Below, piece after piece: positions 1 to 10,874 of a stretch of DNA of 64,000 nucleotides. The translations under genes were made by a program, and so were the position numbers. The stretch covers positions 1 to 64,000 of the forward strand of contig CAVQRC010000005.1 in NCBI GenBank assembly GCA_963715045.1. Reading direction: 5' to 3'. Source of the stretch: CAVQRC01 sp963715045. Lineage in GTDB: Bacteria; Planctomycetota; Planctomycetia; Pirellulales; Lacipirellulaceae. Numbering within the stretch: the first letter of the stretch is position 1; each line of letters begins with the position of its first letter. Under the pieces are notes generated by a model. It was not told the origin of the DNA, ran no database searches, and saw nothing but the letters and a program-made list of their open reading frames with translations.

Positions 1-1260
1 ATCGTGGCAAAAACGGCAGCGGTCGGTTCAGGCGTCGCGGCAGCGGCCCCGCTGCCCGACTCGGCCCCGAATTGATTCTGCCATACGAGGAAGTCTTGGC
101 CATCCACATCGCCGTCGCCGTTCGCGTCGCCATCCGCCTGCGTTGCTGCGGTGGCGATGCCGAAGCCAGTCTGCCAGGTGAGGAAGTCTTCACCGTCGAC
201 GTCGCCGTCGTTGTCAAAGGCGACTGCCCGCTGACTGATATCCCGGAAGTGACGCTCCTTTCCAACTCGGTGACAGTGGACACCGAGTACTTCATCGAGG
301 CTCAGCTCAACAATGACACCGACCTGACATTCGATGGCGGCGTGGGTACCGCGATCATCGAGGGTCATGTCTATGCCGGTTGGGACGCGGGCATCTTCGG
401 CATCCGGTACCGCAGCAAACTTCTCAATTGGCCCATTCTACGAAAAAGATCAATCCTATCCGCTGTTCGACATCGACGTGTTTGCCGAGGAGTTTGAGCT
501 CGGCGGGTTCAGCTCAATTCCCGGTGAGAGTTTTGTCCTCGCCGTGACGTACTCGGAGCCTGTTCCTCCTCGATTCTCGCCAAGTACGTGAAGCTGACCG
601 CTCTCGTTGCGATTGATACCGATGATTTCGGGGTGGTAGTTCACATTGGCAAGCGTCCGGTAGGGCCGGTTGTTGTTGCTGGCCGGATCGTCAGTGAAGC
701 CCCTGTTCCCCATTCGATAGTCGTGGAGTCCCTACGCCGATGCCTCCGGTGACGAACGGCGTAGCCCCCAAAGTAGACGTCCAGGATTCCATCGACGTAG
801 GCGGACGCATTCGCCGGCGACGACTGAAAGCGAGGTTGACAGTTGCGTCGCAGAGCCACTCAGGCTGAAGGCCTCTCCACGTCGAATTGTGTCCGGCGAG
901 TTCGAGTTCGACGCGGTAGTCGAGGTTCGCATCGATCGACTCGCCGTTAACACTCGCGCAACCTCCATGCCCATGCGGAAGTCGGTGTCGAACAGAAACT
1001 ACGGGTCAACCGACCAGCCCGTGCCTGAGCGGGCCGACGGATTGAATGTTACGGGATCTGGATTGACGTCGACTCCGAAGAACCGCTCGTAATTGAATTG
1101 AAAGGCTTCACCGGAACTCCAGATGCTCTGATCCTGCGTCGTGAACGACACTTGGCCGCTGGCCATCTCGGCCGCGTTGGCCGACGAGTTGATCAGGACC
1201 GCGCCGGTTAGGGCAAGAACAAACGGGTGAGGCTGCGTTGCGGGAGATTTTCTGAGACAT
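1..1260 (-). pseudogene. Frame-broken dockerin-like/PEP-CTERM secreted protein, cut by window edge
   Basis: The reading starts at an ATG ending at 1260 and runs off base 1. A good signal peptide appears only when two frames are joined: MSQKISRNAASP, then FVLALTGAVLINSSANA, with a shift near 1225. An in-frame stop follows GTGWSVDP near 1015, and more frame changes lie at about 900, 860 and 430. The last 430 bases are clean and encode two calcium-loop, dockerin-like repeats (DNDGDVDGEDFLTWQ and DGDGDVDGQDFLVWQ), an Ala/Ser linker and a PEP motif (TPEPTAAVF). The rest of the PEP-CTERM helix lies outside the window. This tail architecture is the usual planctomycete sorting/anchoring tail for exported proteins. 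The function of the body is unknown. It is either a true pseudogene or a real gene with several indel errors. Confidence 0.7.
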
Positions 1261-1849
1261 CGTGGGACCCTCGACTGCGAGTGAATCTGGGGGGCGTGGT
1301 GCGTCCGGCGGCCGCGTCAGCTGGCGGCTTGCCGTCGAGAGTACATGCGTCCCAGAGACCGAGACCCGTCACGAAATTTTGGCGGGGTGTTCGGGAGAAG
1401 CGGGGAGATTCCGCTGATTTGCAGCCGAACACCACGCAGGCCGGCAAAAGAAAACGTCAGCGCAGAGCATTCGAAGAGTTGTCTGTCGAGAAGTTGCCTG
1501 TGGGTCCGCCGGCCGAGTGTGGCCGACGGCATGTCAAGCCGGGCGAGGCCTGCTGCGAGCTAGTCGGTGGGGCCAAGGAGGAAGTCGATGGGGGCCTGGC
1601 TGAGACACCGTGTGTCCGCCCGCTGGAGGCCGCCAGGAGGCGTGCGAGCTCCATCAAGTGTGGTGTGTGCGGCATCAGGTCCGCAGGAAGCTCGCTAGCC
1701 GGCCGCTGATGGCTCCGAGATAAGCCATCCCAGCCAAGTCTTTCCGGAGTCAACCTGCGTGGACGCAGCTGCAGTTTCCTGCCGAAGACGTGAACATCTC
1801 CGGAGCATGCAGAGACGAAAGCGAGGAGGTTGACGGCGTGGTCGGAGGC
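1261..1849. other. No recognisable gene
   Basis: Both strands carry open frames of 60-200 codons here, but they are Arg/Pro/Ser-rich, overlap each other on both strands, and show no domain, signal peptide or ribosome-binding site that I recognise. I treat the stretch as intergenic. Confidence 0.5.
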
Positions 1850-2176
1850 CAGAGGGCCTTCATGCGACCAGCCCCCGAAGGGGGCGGAGCGTTTAGCCGT
1901 GGGTGAGCGATGGCGAGCCTCCGGCGCGGCCTCGCGCAACCCACGGTCCGCAGGTCGTGGCTCTCTCGCGTGTGGTGCGAGCAGGCGGTTCGTCGAGTGC
2001 CCTCGTGGCCATCGTTCGCTCTGCGTGGCCGGCAAAGCCGGCCACGCAAGAGGATATCCATTGGGAATTCTGAGGCCATCCTCCAACGGCGCGCGGAGCC
2101 GAGGAGTGCCGCGGCGTCTCGGGTCCGTCGGCTACGCGAAAACTCGCCGCAGGCTCGTCGTCGCCCGCACCACGGC
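1850..2176. repeat. Palindrome-rich intergenic repeat block, related to element D
   Basis: The block contains several perfect palindromes: CCCCCGAAGGGGG near 1874, and a 25-base hairpin at 2024-2048. It also contains the phrases TAGCCGTGGG, GCGAGCCTCCGGC and GGCTACGCGAAAACTCGCC. Close variants of these recur at 30.6-31.0 kb, 53.4 kb and 53.9-54.3 kb. TAGCCGTGGG and CCACGGCTAA near the two ends are inverted relative to each other. No protein is recognisable in any frame. Confidence 0.6.
2024..2048. repeat. Perfect 11-bp stem hairpin
   Basis: GCGTGGCCGGC, a three-base AAA loop, then GCCGGCCACGC. The stem is perfectly paired and very GC-rich. No T-run follows on either strand, so it looks like a REP-type palindrome rather than an intrinsic terminator. 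Confidence 0.8.
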
Positions 2177-2177
2177 T

Positions 2178-2263
2178 AAGAACCTATCCCAGAACTTGAG
2201 GTCAACGCGCCACCGCGGCCCGGAAAGTCAGGGGTTGTAAGCCAGATTTGGGATCGGCTTTAA
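2178..2263 (+). repeat. Dispersed repeat family A, copy 1
   Basis: About 86 bp, beginning AAGAACCTATCCCA and ending TTTGGGATCGGCTTTAA. The ends are imperfect inverted repeats (CCTATCCCA against TGGGATCGG). Three other copies lie at 27712-27797, 33934-34010 and 44527-44610. This copy is the most diverged in its centre. Confidence 0.65.
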
Positions 2264-2563
2264 ATGATTTCGCCCCGGCGGGGCTGCCGCTGCTCCAGAG
2301 TCGGAGGTCGAATTGCCCGCCCTAGGTCTGCAACTTGTCGTTGCGTGCTGATCGCCGCCTACAGATGGGGCGGAGGGGACTTCATGGTCACGCACGGTTG
2401 CTGAAGCCGGCCTGCGAGATGGTGACTGTCATCATTTCGAGCACGCGGTCCCCTGTCGTGTCGGCTCACACGAAAAGTAGGTCGTTGCCCACGAGGAAGT
2501 ACCGCCGAGGCTGGAATCAGCAGTCTCATTTTGTGCAGGTTCCAATACCAGAAAAGAACAATG
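2264..2563. other. No recognisable gene
   Basis: This 300-base spacer lies downstream of the large minus-strand surface gene. No credible coding frame, tRNA or clear terminator was seen. Confidence 0.5.
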
Positions 2564-5500
2564 CTACGCACTAGAAGATGTGGTTGGAGCGGTCGAATTG
2601 AACTTCACGTCTCGAACTTTGCGCGGGTTTAGACCCTCGCCTGACTCGAATAGTCGCGGGCGGAGACCGGCTGGCCGTCTATTTATCGCCTGCAATAACT
2701 CGCGGTCGACCTGGTCGCGCGAACCGATTTGATCAAACACGCGATCAATGGCACCTCGTCGCCCTCTTTCCGGGGACTCGCTGGCCGCCGCACCGGAGCC
2801 GGTTGACGTGCCAAACTGCGTCTGCCAGACGAGGAAGTCTTCGCCGTCGACGTCGCCGTCGAGATCGGCGTCGCCGTCTGCTTTCGTGGCACCAGACGCC
2901 GTTCCAAAACCGGTCTGCCATGCCAGGAAGTCCTCTCCGTCGACGTCACCGTCTTCGTCGAAGTCGGCAGAAGGTAGTTGCAGTTCGACAGCACCGATGT
3001 CAATCCTAGTGCCGGAGATTCGTGCGAACGCTTCACCACGTTGATCAAACTCGGGTACCCCCGACACGCCGACTGCAGCTGTTGGGTCACCCTTGTCGAT
3101 CGCCGCGCTACCCGCTTGGGGCAAATGAGTCGGCGTCGGTCCACCGTTATCGGAAAGCGGGCCAAGCATTGGGTCGGTCGTACCGGTCTGGTCGCCCGGG
3201 TCGCTAAACACGGCAGCGGCATTACCACCTCCGATTAAGTTGTAATCGTCGGAGCGGATCGAAGTGCTACCTGATCCAGTCGTTCTGACGTCATCATGAT
3301 CGGTATTGCCTGCGATGATCGAGGAATGCACTTCGGTACGGTTGTGATTGAAGAAATCGTTGAAGCTCGATAGGCCATCGCCATCGGCAGCCGTGTTGCC
3401 GGTGATCGTGCTGTGCCGAATGATGGTGCGGCCGTACGAGGCGTAGAGCCCGCCACCTTCGTCTCCGGCCGTGTTGCCCGAAATCGTCGAGTTGATGATT
3501 CTCGCGATGTTCGACCCGACTGGCGTGAAGAAATCGTTGTAGATCCAGACACCGCCACCGTCGCCACCGGCCGTGTTCCCGGAGATGGTGCTGTCGGTTA
3601 GCTTCAGGCTGCCATAGCTCTGGATGCCACCGCCGTTACTGGCAGCCGCATTGCCCGAGATGACCACGGCGTCGAGGCTTACATCCGAGTTGCCGCCGCT
3701 ACGGATCGCGCCACCCCGATCGGCGTTGCCACCCGTGAGGGTGAGCCCGCCGATGCTGACGGTCTGATTTACCGATATGTCAAAGATGCGAGAACTTCCT
3801 TGGGCATCGACCGTGAGCTGGTCCGCACCGAGCCCGACGATGGTGACATCGTCGGTGATCTCGAGCTGGCCCTGTGTGAGCTGGATGGTTCCTCTCTCCA
3901 AACTCGCCGCAAAGCTGATCGTGTCATTCCCCGGACTCTTGTTGGCGAAGTCGAGCAATTCCCGCAGGCTGACGTCGCCTGGCGAGTAATCGCCGTCGAT
4001 CGTATCCTCCAACGTGTCTACCACCAGCGCGGTGACTTCGTCCTGTTCCACGCGCCAATATCAATCGCTAAGCCACGGATGCGGTCAAAGCCGTCACGGC
4101 GCTGATCGAATGCACGTACCGATCCTTGGCCAGCCACGTCTGCAGGATCGCCGGCATCGATGGCGGGGCTGGAGAGCAAGGGCCCATGCGTCGGGGTGGG
4201 GCCTCCGAAATCTCCCAATGGGAGTAGCTGCGGCTCGAACATGCCCGTCTGGTCACCCGTGGCGACGAAGTTGCCTGCCGCGTTGCCATCGCCAACGAGG
4301 TTGTAGCCGTCCGATACGATCGAGCTCAACCCGAATCCGACCGATGCCACGTCGTCATTATCGTCGTTGTCGGCGATGATGGTGGACCGGACTTGTGTGC
4401 TAACGAGCGGCGACGCGCGGCTCAGCACGCCATCGCCCACGGCGGCCGTATTCTGGGTGATGGTACTGTGCCGAATGAACGTTGCCCCCAAATCGATGTA
4501 CACGCCGCCGCCGCTGCCGGTGGCCGTGTTTCCAGAGATCGTCGAGTTGGAGATGATGGCCCGTTCGCCAAAGTTCTCATCGTCGTTGTAGATCCAAAGT
4601 CCGCCGCCGTCATCGCCTGCCGTGTTGCCGGAGACGGTGCTGTCGACAACCGTCAAATTGCTGAAGCTGAACACGCCGCCGCCGTCCTGCGTGGCCGAAT
4701 TGCCCGTCACGACCATCCCTGAGAGGATCAACTCGGTGTTGCCGGCGGTACGGATGCCCGCCGTCGTCCGGCGCTGCCGCCCGTGATTGTGAGACTACTA
4801 AGGTTGGCCTTCGTGTTGAGGGCAATGTCGAGGACGCGAACTGCCGCCTGCGTCGATCGTGAGTTGATCGGCGCCCAATCCAACGATCGTCACGTCGTCG
4901 GTGATTTCCAGCTCGCCGAGCATGGGATCGAGGTTGATCGTGCCGCCCGCCAGGTCGGGGCCGAATGAAATCGAGTCGGAGCCCGGGGTCGTGTTGGCAA
5001 GTTCAATGGCTTCGCGGAGACTGAACTCCCCACCGCCGTCATTCTCGTCGATGAGCGTGGTGACCACGAACGTCAGCGGTTGTTCTTCAAAGGCGCCGAT
5101 GTCGATCCGCGAACTGGACATCCGTACGTACGGCAGCCCGCGCTGATCGCTGTCGGGCGGGGTAGTGAACCCGGGATTGCCGGCGTCGAGAGCCGGGCTG
5201 CCGGCAGAAAACGCATGCGTGAGCGTCGGTCCGTCGTTGTCGGCCAGCGTCGTGTCGATGATGTCGGCCAGCGGCGTCGGCAGCGTGCCGTTGCTGGTGG
5301 CGACGATATCCGTGGTGCCGGGCGTGAAACCGTCGAGTGTATTCGCAGTCGAGGACTCGTCGGCGCCAAAAAGGTTGTAATCATCGACGACGATGGCGCC
5401 CTGATTGGAGATGTCCCGAATCGCCCCGCCCACAAAGCCATTGGCAACGTTGCCGGCGACAATTGAGTGGCTAAGCGTGGCCGTGCCGCCTGTGTAATTC

Positions 5501-6969
5501 AAGATGCCGCCAACCGTAAAGCCAGAATTATCAGTCACCGTGCTGTGGCGCACGTTAAGCGTCGCCCCATTCCAGATTCCGCCGCCACCCTGGCCAAACC
5601 CGGTCGAGTTGCCGCTGAGCGTGGAGTTCACGACATTGGCTGTTCCCGCAGAGTTGAAAATACCGCCTCCGGGGGCCAAATTGCCTGCAGAATTGCCGCT
5701 CAGCGTGCTCCGCTCAAGGTTGAGCGTGCCGCCGTTGTTGTAGATTCCACCGCCGGGGCCTCGATTATCCGTGACGTTGTTACCACTGATCGTGGAGTCA
5801 ACAATGCTAAGCTCGCCAGACGAGGTCGAGTTGCTTATACCGCCACCCGAGGTTTCTGCCGTGTTGTCCGAGATCGTGCTTTCAGACACCGCTAGACGAC
5901 CGTAGCTGAGAATGCCGCCGCCTAGCTCGGCTACGTTGCCAGAAATGGTGCTGCCAGTGATCGAAACTCTTCCGTGTGCGGCTATCGCAACGCCGCCGCC
6001 CTGCGCGAGATATCCTGAAAGCTCTGAAGACGCCGTATTGTCCGAGATGGTGCTATTGGCGATCGTCAGTTCTGAGTAAGCTCTCTGAAGAATACCTCCA
6101 CCTGCTCTGGCTGAATTGTTCGATATCAAGCTTCCCGATATCACGGGCCTGAGGGAGCGAGCCAGAAAGACGCCGCCGCCATAACCTTCGAATTCATCAC
6201 CGGCGGCGTTTCCAGAAATAGTGCTGTTCAAAATCGCTATCGGCGCGGAGTCGGTCCCGAGGTAACTGAACGCGTAGGCAAAGATGCCTCCACCCTCCTC
6301 TTCCGCCGTATTGCCAGAGATTGTACTGCCGATAATGGACATTGAGTCTTCTGTCGATGTTACGCCGTCAAAAAAGACCCCACCGCCACTGAATCCCGCA
6401 GAATTTTCGCTGATCGTGCTACCGGTGATGGTGAGGTCGCCCCCCCTAGTGTTGGCAATCCCACCTCCGAAATAGGCATAGCTGGAAGTGATCGTCGATG
6501 ACGAAATCGTGAGACTTCCTTGGTTCCTTATTGCTCCACCAGCGGCAACACCAGCGCCAAATAGATCATTCGCGTTGCCTCGCGTCAGCGTTAAACCGCT
6601 GATTCCCACCGTACCGCCGGTAATATTGAAAATCCTCGAACTGTCCTGCGCATCAATGGTGAGCTGCAAGCCGCTTCCGGCTGAGATCGTGAGATCCTTG
6701 TCGATCACCAACTCGCCTAGCGTAAGGTCGATCGTACCGCCAGAAACGAAGTTGATCGTCTCGCCCGCCGGCGCGAGCATGATCGCATCGCGCAACGAAA
6801 TATCGCCGTCGGTGATGCTGCCATCCGCCTCGTCGACGAGGGTATTAACAGTAATTGCGAGCATTTGTCGATCTTCGAGAGGTTCGAGGCAGAGGCGGCG
6901 ATAACTATTAAGAGAAGTCTGTGAACGACTGTGCCGCGATCGCCATTGGCTACGGTTCATGCGTGACAT
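2564..6969 (-). CDS. Giant LEPR-XLL / CSLREA right-handed beta-helix surface protein with dockerin-like tail (frame breaks)
   Basis: One gene of about 1,460 codons, now split into three main frames. Breaks lie near 4820 (GGSSR, then VLDIALNTKANLSSL in the next frame), near 4750, and near 4045 (LAIDIGAW, then VEQDEVTALVVDTL). Near the N-terminus is a LEPR-XLL-like motif, LEPLEDRQMLAI. The protein has three CSLREA-type modules, recognised by VNTLVDEADG..DISLRDAI, VTTLIDENDG..FSLREAI and VDTLEDT..DVSLRELL, each followed by a LTIDAQ/LTIDAG-type segment. Modules 1-3 lead into beta-helix repeats with STISGN / GGGI signatures and choice-of-anchor-Q-like segments (DNGGPTLTH, SPALDAG). The C-terminus has two dockerin-like loops (DFDEDGDVDGEDFL, DLDGDVDGEDFL) and an unusual basic extension with no PEP motif. 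It is probably an exported adhesin-like or polysaccharide-interacting protein; the ligand is unknown. Confidence 0.85.
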
Positions 6970-7767
6970 TGAAGAGTCTCAGAGAAGTGCAAAAGCGAGG
7001 TGTTGACGTGATCAGGAACACAGCATCAGGAACAACGCTGTCAGGCGCGTCCTGCCCGCGACAGCCTAGCCGAGCGACCGACAAACCGCAAATCGACGCC
7101 GCATGATCGCAGGTGTCAGACGGTCTCAGCTAATCGTCGGCGTGAGAGGGTGCGTCCGCCTTGCTGCACGAAGCACAGGCTCCGAGCCGCAACCTCACCT
7201 GCCTACTCTCACACGTCCGATAGCGCCTGGCTGGCAGCCCGCCGTCCGTGGCGCGAAGAGTGAATCTGCCAAAGTTGGATTACCTGACAGGAGCTACGCC
7301 AGAAGCGAAGTCGCTGAGCGCGTCCTCGCCAACGACACCTCAGTCAGTTCGAATCGAAATCCGATCTCCGGAAACCTGGCAAGCTGACACCTAACCGCAG
7401 GCCAGCCAGGCTTTCGATCAATATTTTCGAGAAGCACCAGCCAAAGAACTCAGCAGCGTGCGACTGTCTCTCCAGGGATCGTGAGCCGCTCCTGACCTTC
7501 TATGAATTATCCGGCGAGCGTATGGAGGGCAGCTGAGGAGCATGAACTCGATCGAATCAACTTTCGCCACGATCGTTCAGATCGCCAACTTGCGGCGGGC
7601 TAAACGGACCTCGGGTGGAAACGCAGGAAAAGCGTGGCCAAACAGTAGAGCCGCTTCCGAAGCATGCCCACCACCCCCGCTGCTTCGCGAGCCTCGACCT
7701 TTTCATCTGCGCCCAGCCGGGACTCGAGCCACTCAGCGCTTCTTTCAGCACAACATTCGAGCCCGAC
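6970..7767. other. Long spacer without a recognisable gene
   Basis: This is the upstream region of the large beta-helix gene, so it should hold its promoter. Short open frames on the plus strand (7103-7387, 7542-8219) have no recognisable domain, and most of them overlap the broken PEP-CTERM gene to the right. No repeat family from this window was found here. Confidence 0.5.
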
Positions 7768-8228
7768 TCAGATCGCGGGGTTTCGGGCAGCCTGTGGCAT
7801 CGCCGCACCGGCAAGCAGGATTGCGAAGAGCGAATTCGGCTCGGGTAGCGCGCGGCCGCGGGCCCCGCTGCTGTGCCGGGCAACCTGCTGCCAAACTGGC
7901 TCTGCCAAATGAGGAAGTCCTCGCCGTCAACGTCACCGTCTGCGACAGGCAGCATGTTAGTCGAACCAAATCCCCACACCATTGTGTCTTCCATGCCGTC
8001 AATCACGATTACGCCGATGTCCCAGAAGTCAGGAAGGTCCGTGGTGTTCTCGAAGTTGAGCTCGCCGGTCGTCGACACGCTATCGCTACCCACCGTCTCC
8101 GAGGCCGCTACTCCACCGGCGAGCGTAATTCTGTGGTCGCGGGGGGACAATCCCATAGCCGCCGCAACCAGATGTTTCCTGGTCGAAACAGGTATCCGGT
8201 TGTATCTATGCCGACTTGAAGATTCCAA
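7768..8228 (-). pseudogene. Remnant of a dockerin-like/PEP-CTERM protein
   Basis: A minus-strand frame carries one dockerin-like loop (DGDVDGEDFLIWQSQFGS) near 7900-7950. After a frame change in the GC-rich linker near 7850, a PEP-CTERM tail follows (PEPNSLFAILLAGAA), ending at a stop at 7768-7770. The part before the loop (LNFENTTDLPDFWDIGVI) lacks a signal peptide, and only one of the usual two loops remains. It is best read as a degraded or error-containing tail of a secreted protein. Confidence 0.6.
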
Positions 8229-8411
8229 AGGTAACTGGGCCTACCGTGGTAACTGGGCCTACCGTCCTGAATGTTGGCTTGAAACGCTAAGAGGGTCGGC
8301 ACAGCTGTCGAGAAGTCGTAGCGCAACCCACCACTTCAACGTAGACGTTGCCCGACGCACCCGCGTTCACGAAGACAGCTGACTGAAGGTTCCGCAAGAA
8401 GTTATTACCAG

Positions 8412-8483
8412 TGGAGCCGAGGGGGCTCGAACCCCTGACCTCCGGCTTGCAAAGCCGTGCTCTCCCAGCTGAGCTACGACCCC
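8412..8483 (-). tRNA. tRNA-Ala (anticodon TGC), one base short
   Basis: Read on the minus strand, the gene has an acceptor stem GGGGTCG / CGGCTCC with the alanine identity pair G3:U70. It also has D arm GCTC...GAGC, loop TTTGCAA containing anticodon TGC, and T arm AGGGG-TTCGAGC-CCCCT. The discriminator is A, and CCA is not encoded. The total is 72 bases instead of the expected 73. The anticodon stem reads ACGGC against GCCGG, so one C seems to be missing from an expected CCGGC. Read naively the gene can be taken for anticodon GCA, but stem pairing and G3:U70 support alanine. Confidence 0.9.
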
Positions 8484-8670
8484 GATCGAATTGGGCGGCA
8501 ACTACTTCCACCCGTTTCATTTTCGACATCGTAGGTTACAAACGCGGGCGGGGAAAGGGCCGTGCTGGAGCGTGCCGGGGGATAGTGGGAAGGCTCGCTT
8601 GACGGCTTTCGCAGTCTTCTTTCGCAGTCTTCTTTGGCAGTACAGGTGACCGCGGCTCTCGGCTGGTCCG

Positions 8671-8803
8671 TGTCACGGAGTGCCCCGGCTACAGGCTTGT
8701 AGGCCTGGCACTCTGTGACAGGACGAAGGCAGTACAGGTCACCGCGGCCCTCAGTTGGTCCGTGTCACGGAGTGCCCCGCCTACTTGTGCCCCGACTACA
8801 GCG
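8671..8803. repeat. TCACGGAGTGCC palindrome, one full hairpin plus a half copy
   Basis: 8671-8720 is a near-perfect inverted repeat, TGTCACGGAGTGCC against GGCACTCTGTGACA, with about 19 of 23 positions paired. A second, half copy starts at 8763, 92 bases later, with the same flank (GTACAGGT..ACCGCGGC) and TGTCACGGAGTGCCCCGCC. It belongs to the same family as the arrays at 15.8 and 23.1 kb. A 14-base direct repeat (TTTCGCAGTCTTCT) lies just before, near 8608-8636. Confidence 0.7.
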
Positions 8804-8888
8804 GTCAATCTTGTCCGTATTTGGGCCGCCGGGTACGGTGAGAGGGCACCCGGCATGCGTTTTTAAAGTCCTTCCGGCATGATCCGCC

Positions 8889-10872
8889 ATGATTCGTTTC
8901 TTGCTGTTCTCACTGCTCGCGTTCACGGGATTCGCGGTCCCGCAGGTCGCCCGGGCCGCCGAAGCCAGCCCCGCAGCCGACACTGCCGGGTCGCCACGCG
9001 CGTTTTCGCTGGCGGCCCCCGACGGATCGCAGCACGACGTCACGCCCGGTCAAAGCGAGCTGACCGTCGTCTGTTTCCTTGGCACCGAATGCCCGCTGGC
9101 CAGGCTCTACGCCGGCCGGCTCTCGGCGCTCAGTGAACAGTTCGCCGACCGCGACGTGCGGTTCATCGGCGTCAACAGCAATCAGCAGGATTCCGCGGAT
9201 GATGTAGCGAGCTATGCCGAGAACTACGGCCTCAGGTTTCCGATCGTGAAGGACCCCGGCAACGTGGTGGCCGATGCCTACGACGCACTCCGTACGCCGA
9301 CCGTGTTCGTGCTCGATCGGGCGTTGAACGTGCGCTACCAGGGGCGGATCGACGATCAGTTTCTGCCCGGCATCGCGCGGCCTGCTGTCGAGCGGGAAGA
9401 TCTCCGGCTGGCGATTGAAGAGCTGCTCGACAGACAGCCTGTCCGTGTTCCACACACCGAGGCAGTGGGGTGCCTCATCGGCCGCATCAAGCAACCGGTC
9501 ACCGACAGCGGGGTGACCTACAGCAATCAGGTTGCACGGGTGCTGCAGCGGAATTGTGTGGAGTGTCATCGGGAGGGCCAGATCGGGCCGTTCGCGCTCA
9601 CGGACTATGACGAGGTCGTGGGCTGGGCCGACATGATGCTGGAAGTCATCGAAGACGGTCGGATGCCGCCGTGGCACGCAACCGCCGACCATGCCGAGAT
9701 CGCCAATGCCAGGTTCATGTCCGAGGAAGACAAGCAGACTCTGCGCGACTGGGTCGCCGCCGGCGCTCCAGAGGGCGACTCCACCGAACTGCCGCCGCCG
9801 GTCGATTTCGTCACCGGCTGGAACCTGCCGCGGGAACCGGACCTGGTGGTCGAGATGGGGCAGCGGCCGTTCACGGTGCCGGCCGACGGGACGGTCGAAT
9901 ACCAGTACTTCGTGGTCGATCCGGGCTTTGAGACTGATCGCTGGGTGACCGCGGCGCAAGTCATTCCCGGCAACCGATCGGTCGTGCACCACGCGATCGC
10001 GTTTATCCGCCCGCCGGACGGGACTCGCTTTCGCGGACTGGGTTGGCTGGCCGCCTACGTACCAGGCCAGCGGACCCTGCCGTACGCCGCGGATCGTGGT
10101 CGGCGAATTCCGGCAGGCAGCAAGCTGGTGTTTCAAATGCACTACACGCCGACCGGTACCGAACAGTCTGACGTCACGAAGATCGGCCTGCTGTTCGGCG
10201 ACGACAGCGAGATTACGCACGAGGTGTTCACCGTCGTGGGCATTGATCAGGACTTCGAGATTCCGCCCTTCGCGGGAGCCGTCAGCGTGGCCGGACACGT
10301 GCCCGTGGTTTCCCCGCGATGGGCAACTGCTGGCGGTTGGCCCGCACATGCACCTGCGGGGCAAATCGTTCCAACTCGCGACCGTGCAAGACGGCGAGCG
10401 ACAGATACTGCTGGACGTGCCCCGGTACGACTTCAACTGGCAGCACTCTTACCAGCTCGCCGAGCCGCTCCCGCTGGCCCAGATCGACGCACTCGAGTTC
10501 GAAATGACGTTCGACAACTCGGAGGGCAACCCGTTCAATCCCGACCCGTCGCAATACGTCACCTGGGGTGATCAGACGTGGGAAGAGATGGCCGTCGCAT
10601 TCTTCGATGTCACCGAGCCTCGGGTGCCGCCAGTGAACGAAGCCCAGCAAGTTTCGGCGACCGCCGATGTCACTGATGTCGACAATGCTCGCGCTGCAGC
10701 CCGCGCCGATCGTTTCTTCGCCCGCTTCGACGCCAATCGGGACGGCATCGTCGAGAGATCGGAGACGCCTTTCGCGCTCCAGGCGTTCGGCTTCTGGCAA
10801 TACGACGACGATCGCGACGGCAGGCTCACCCGCGACGAGGTGCTGCAAGCGGTGGAAAGGCGGCTCGACTAA
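8889..10872 (+). CDS. Secreted redoxin / c-type haem / copper-monooxygenase-like / EF-hand fusion protein (one frameshift)
   Basis: The ATG at 8889 opens a signal peptide (MIRFLLFSLLAFTGFAVPQV, cleaved after a later Ala). Domains follow in order. Residues 30-180 are a thioredoxin-fold redoxin with a single active-site Cys in FLGTECPLARLYA. Residues 210-265 form a cytochrome c-like segment with haem motif CVECH and MPPWHA. A region like the C-terminal copper domain of type II ascorbate-dependent monooxygenases then carries VVHHAIAF and, after a frame change near 10,310, VGPHMHLRGKSF. The C-terminus has two EF-hand loops (DANRDGIVERSE and DDDRDGRLTRDE). HH and HMH are the expected copper ligands. 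One extra base in GTGGTTTCCCC would explain the frame change. The gene is followed, two bases after its stop, by a transporter. An exported oxidoreductase is likely; the substrate is unknown. Confidence 0.85.
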
Positions 10873-10874
10873 CC

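Noticed and set aside
1457..2086. 209-codon minus-strand frame and overlapping plus-strand frames
   Set aside because: They cross the palindrome-rich block, overlap each other on both strands and show no family signature.
8412..8483. Reading the tRNA as tRNA-Cys (anticodon GCA)
   Set aside because: The anticodon stem would not pair, and the acceptor has G3:U70, the alanine determinant.
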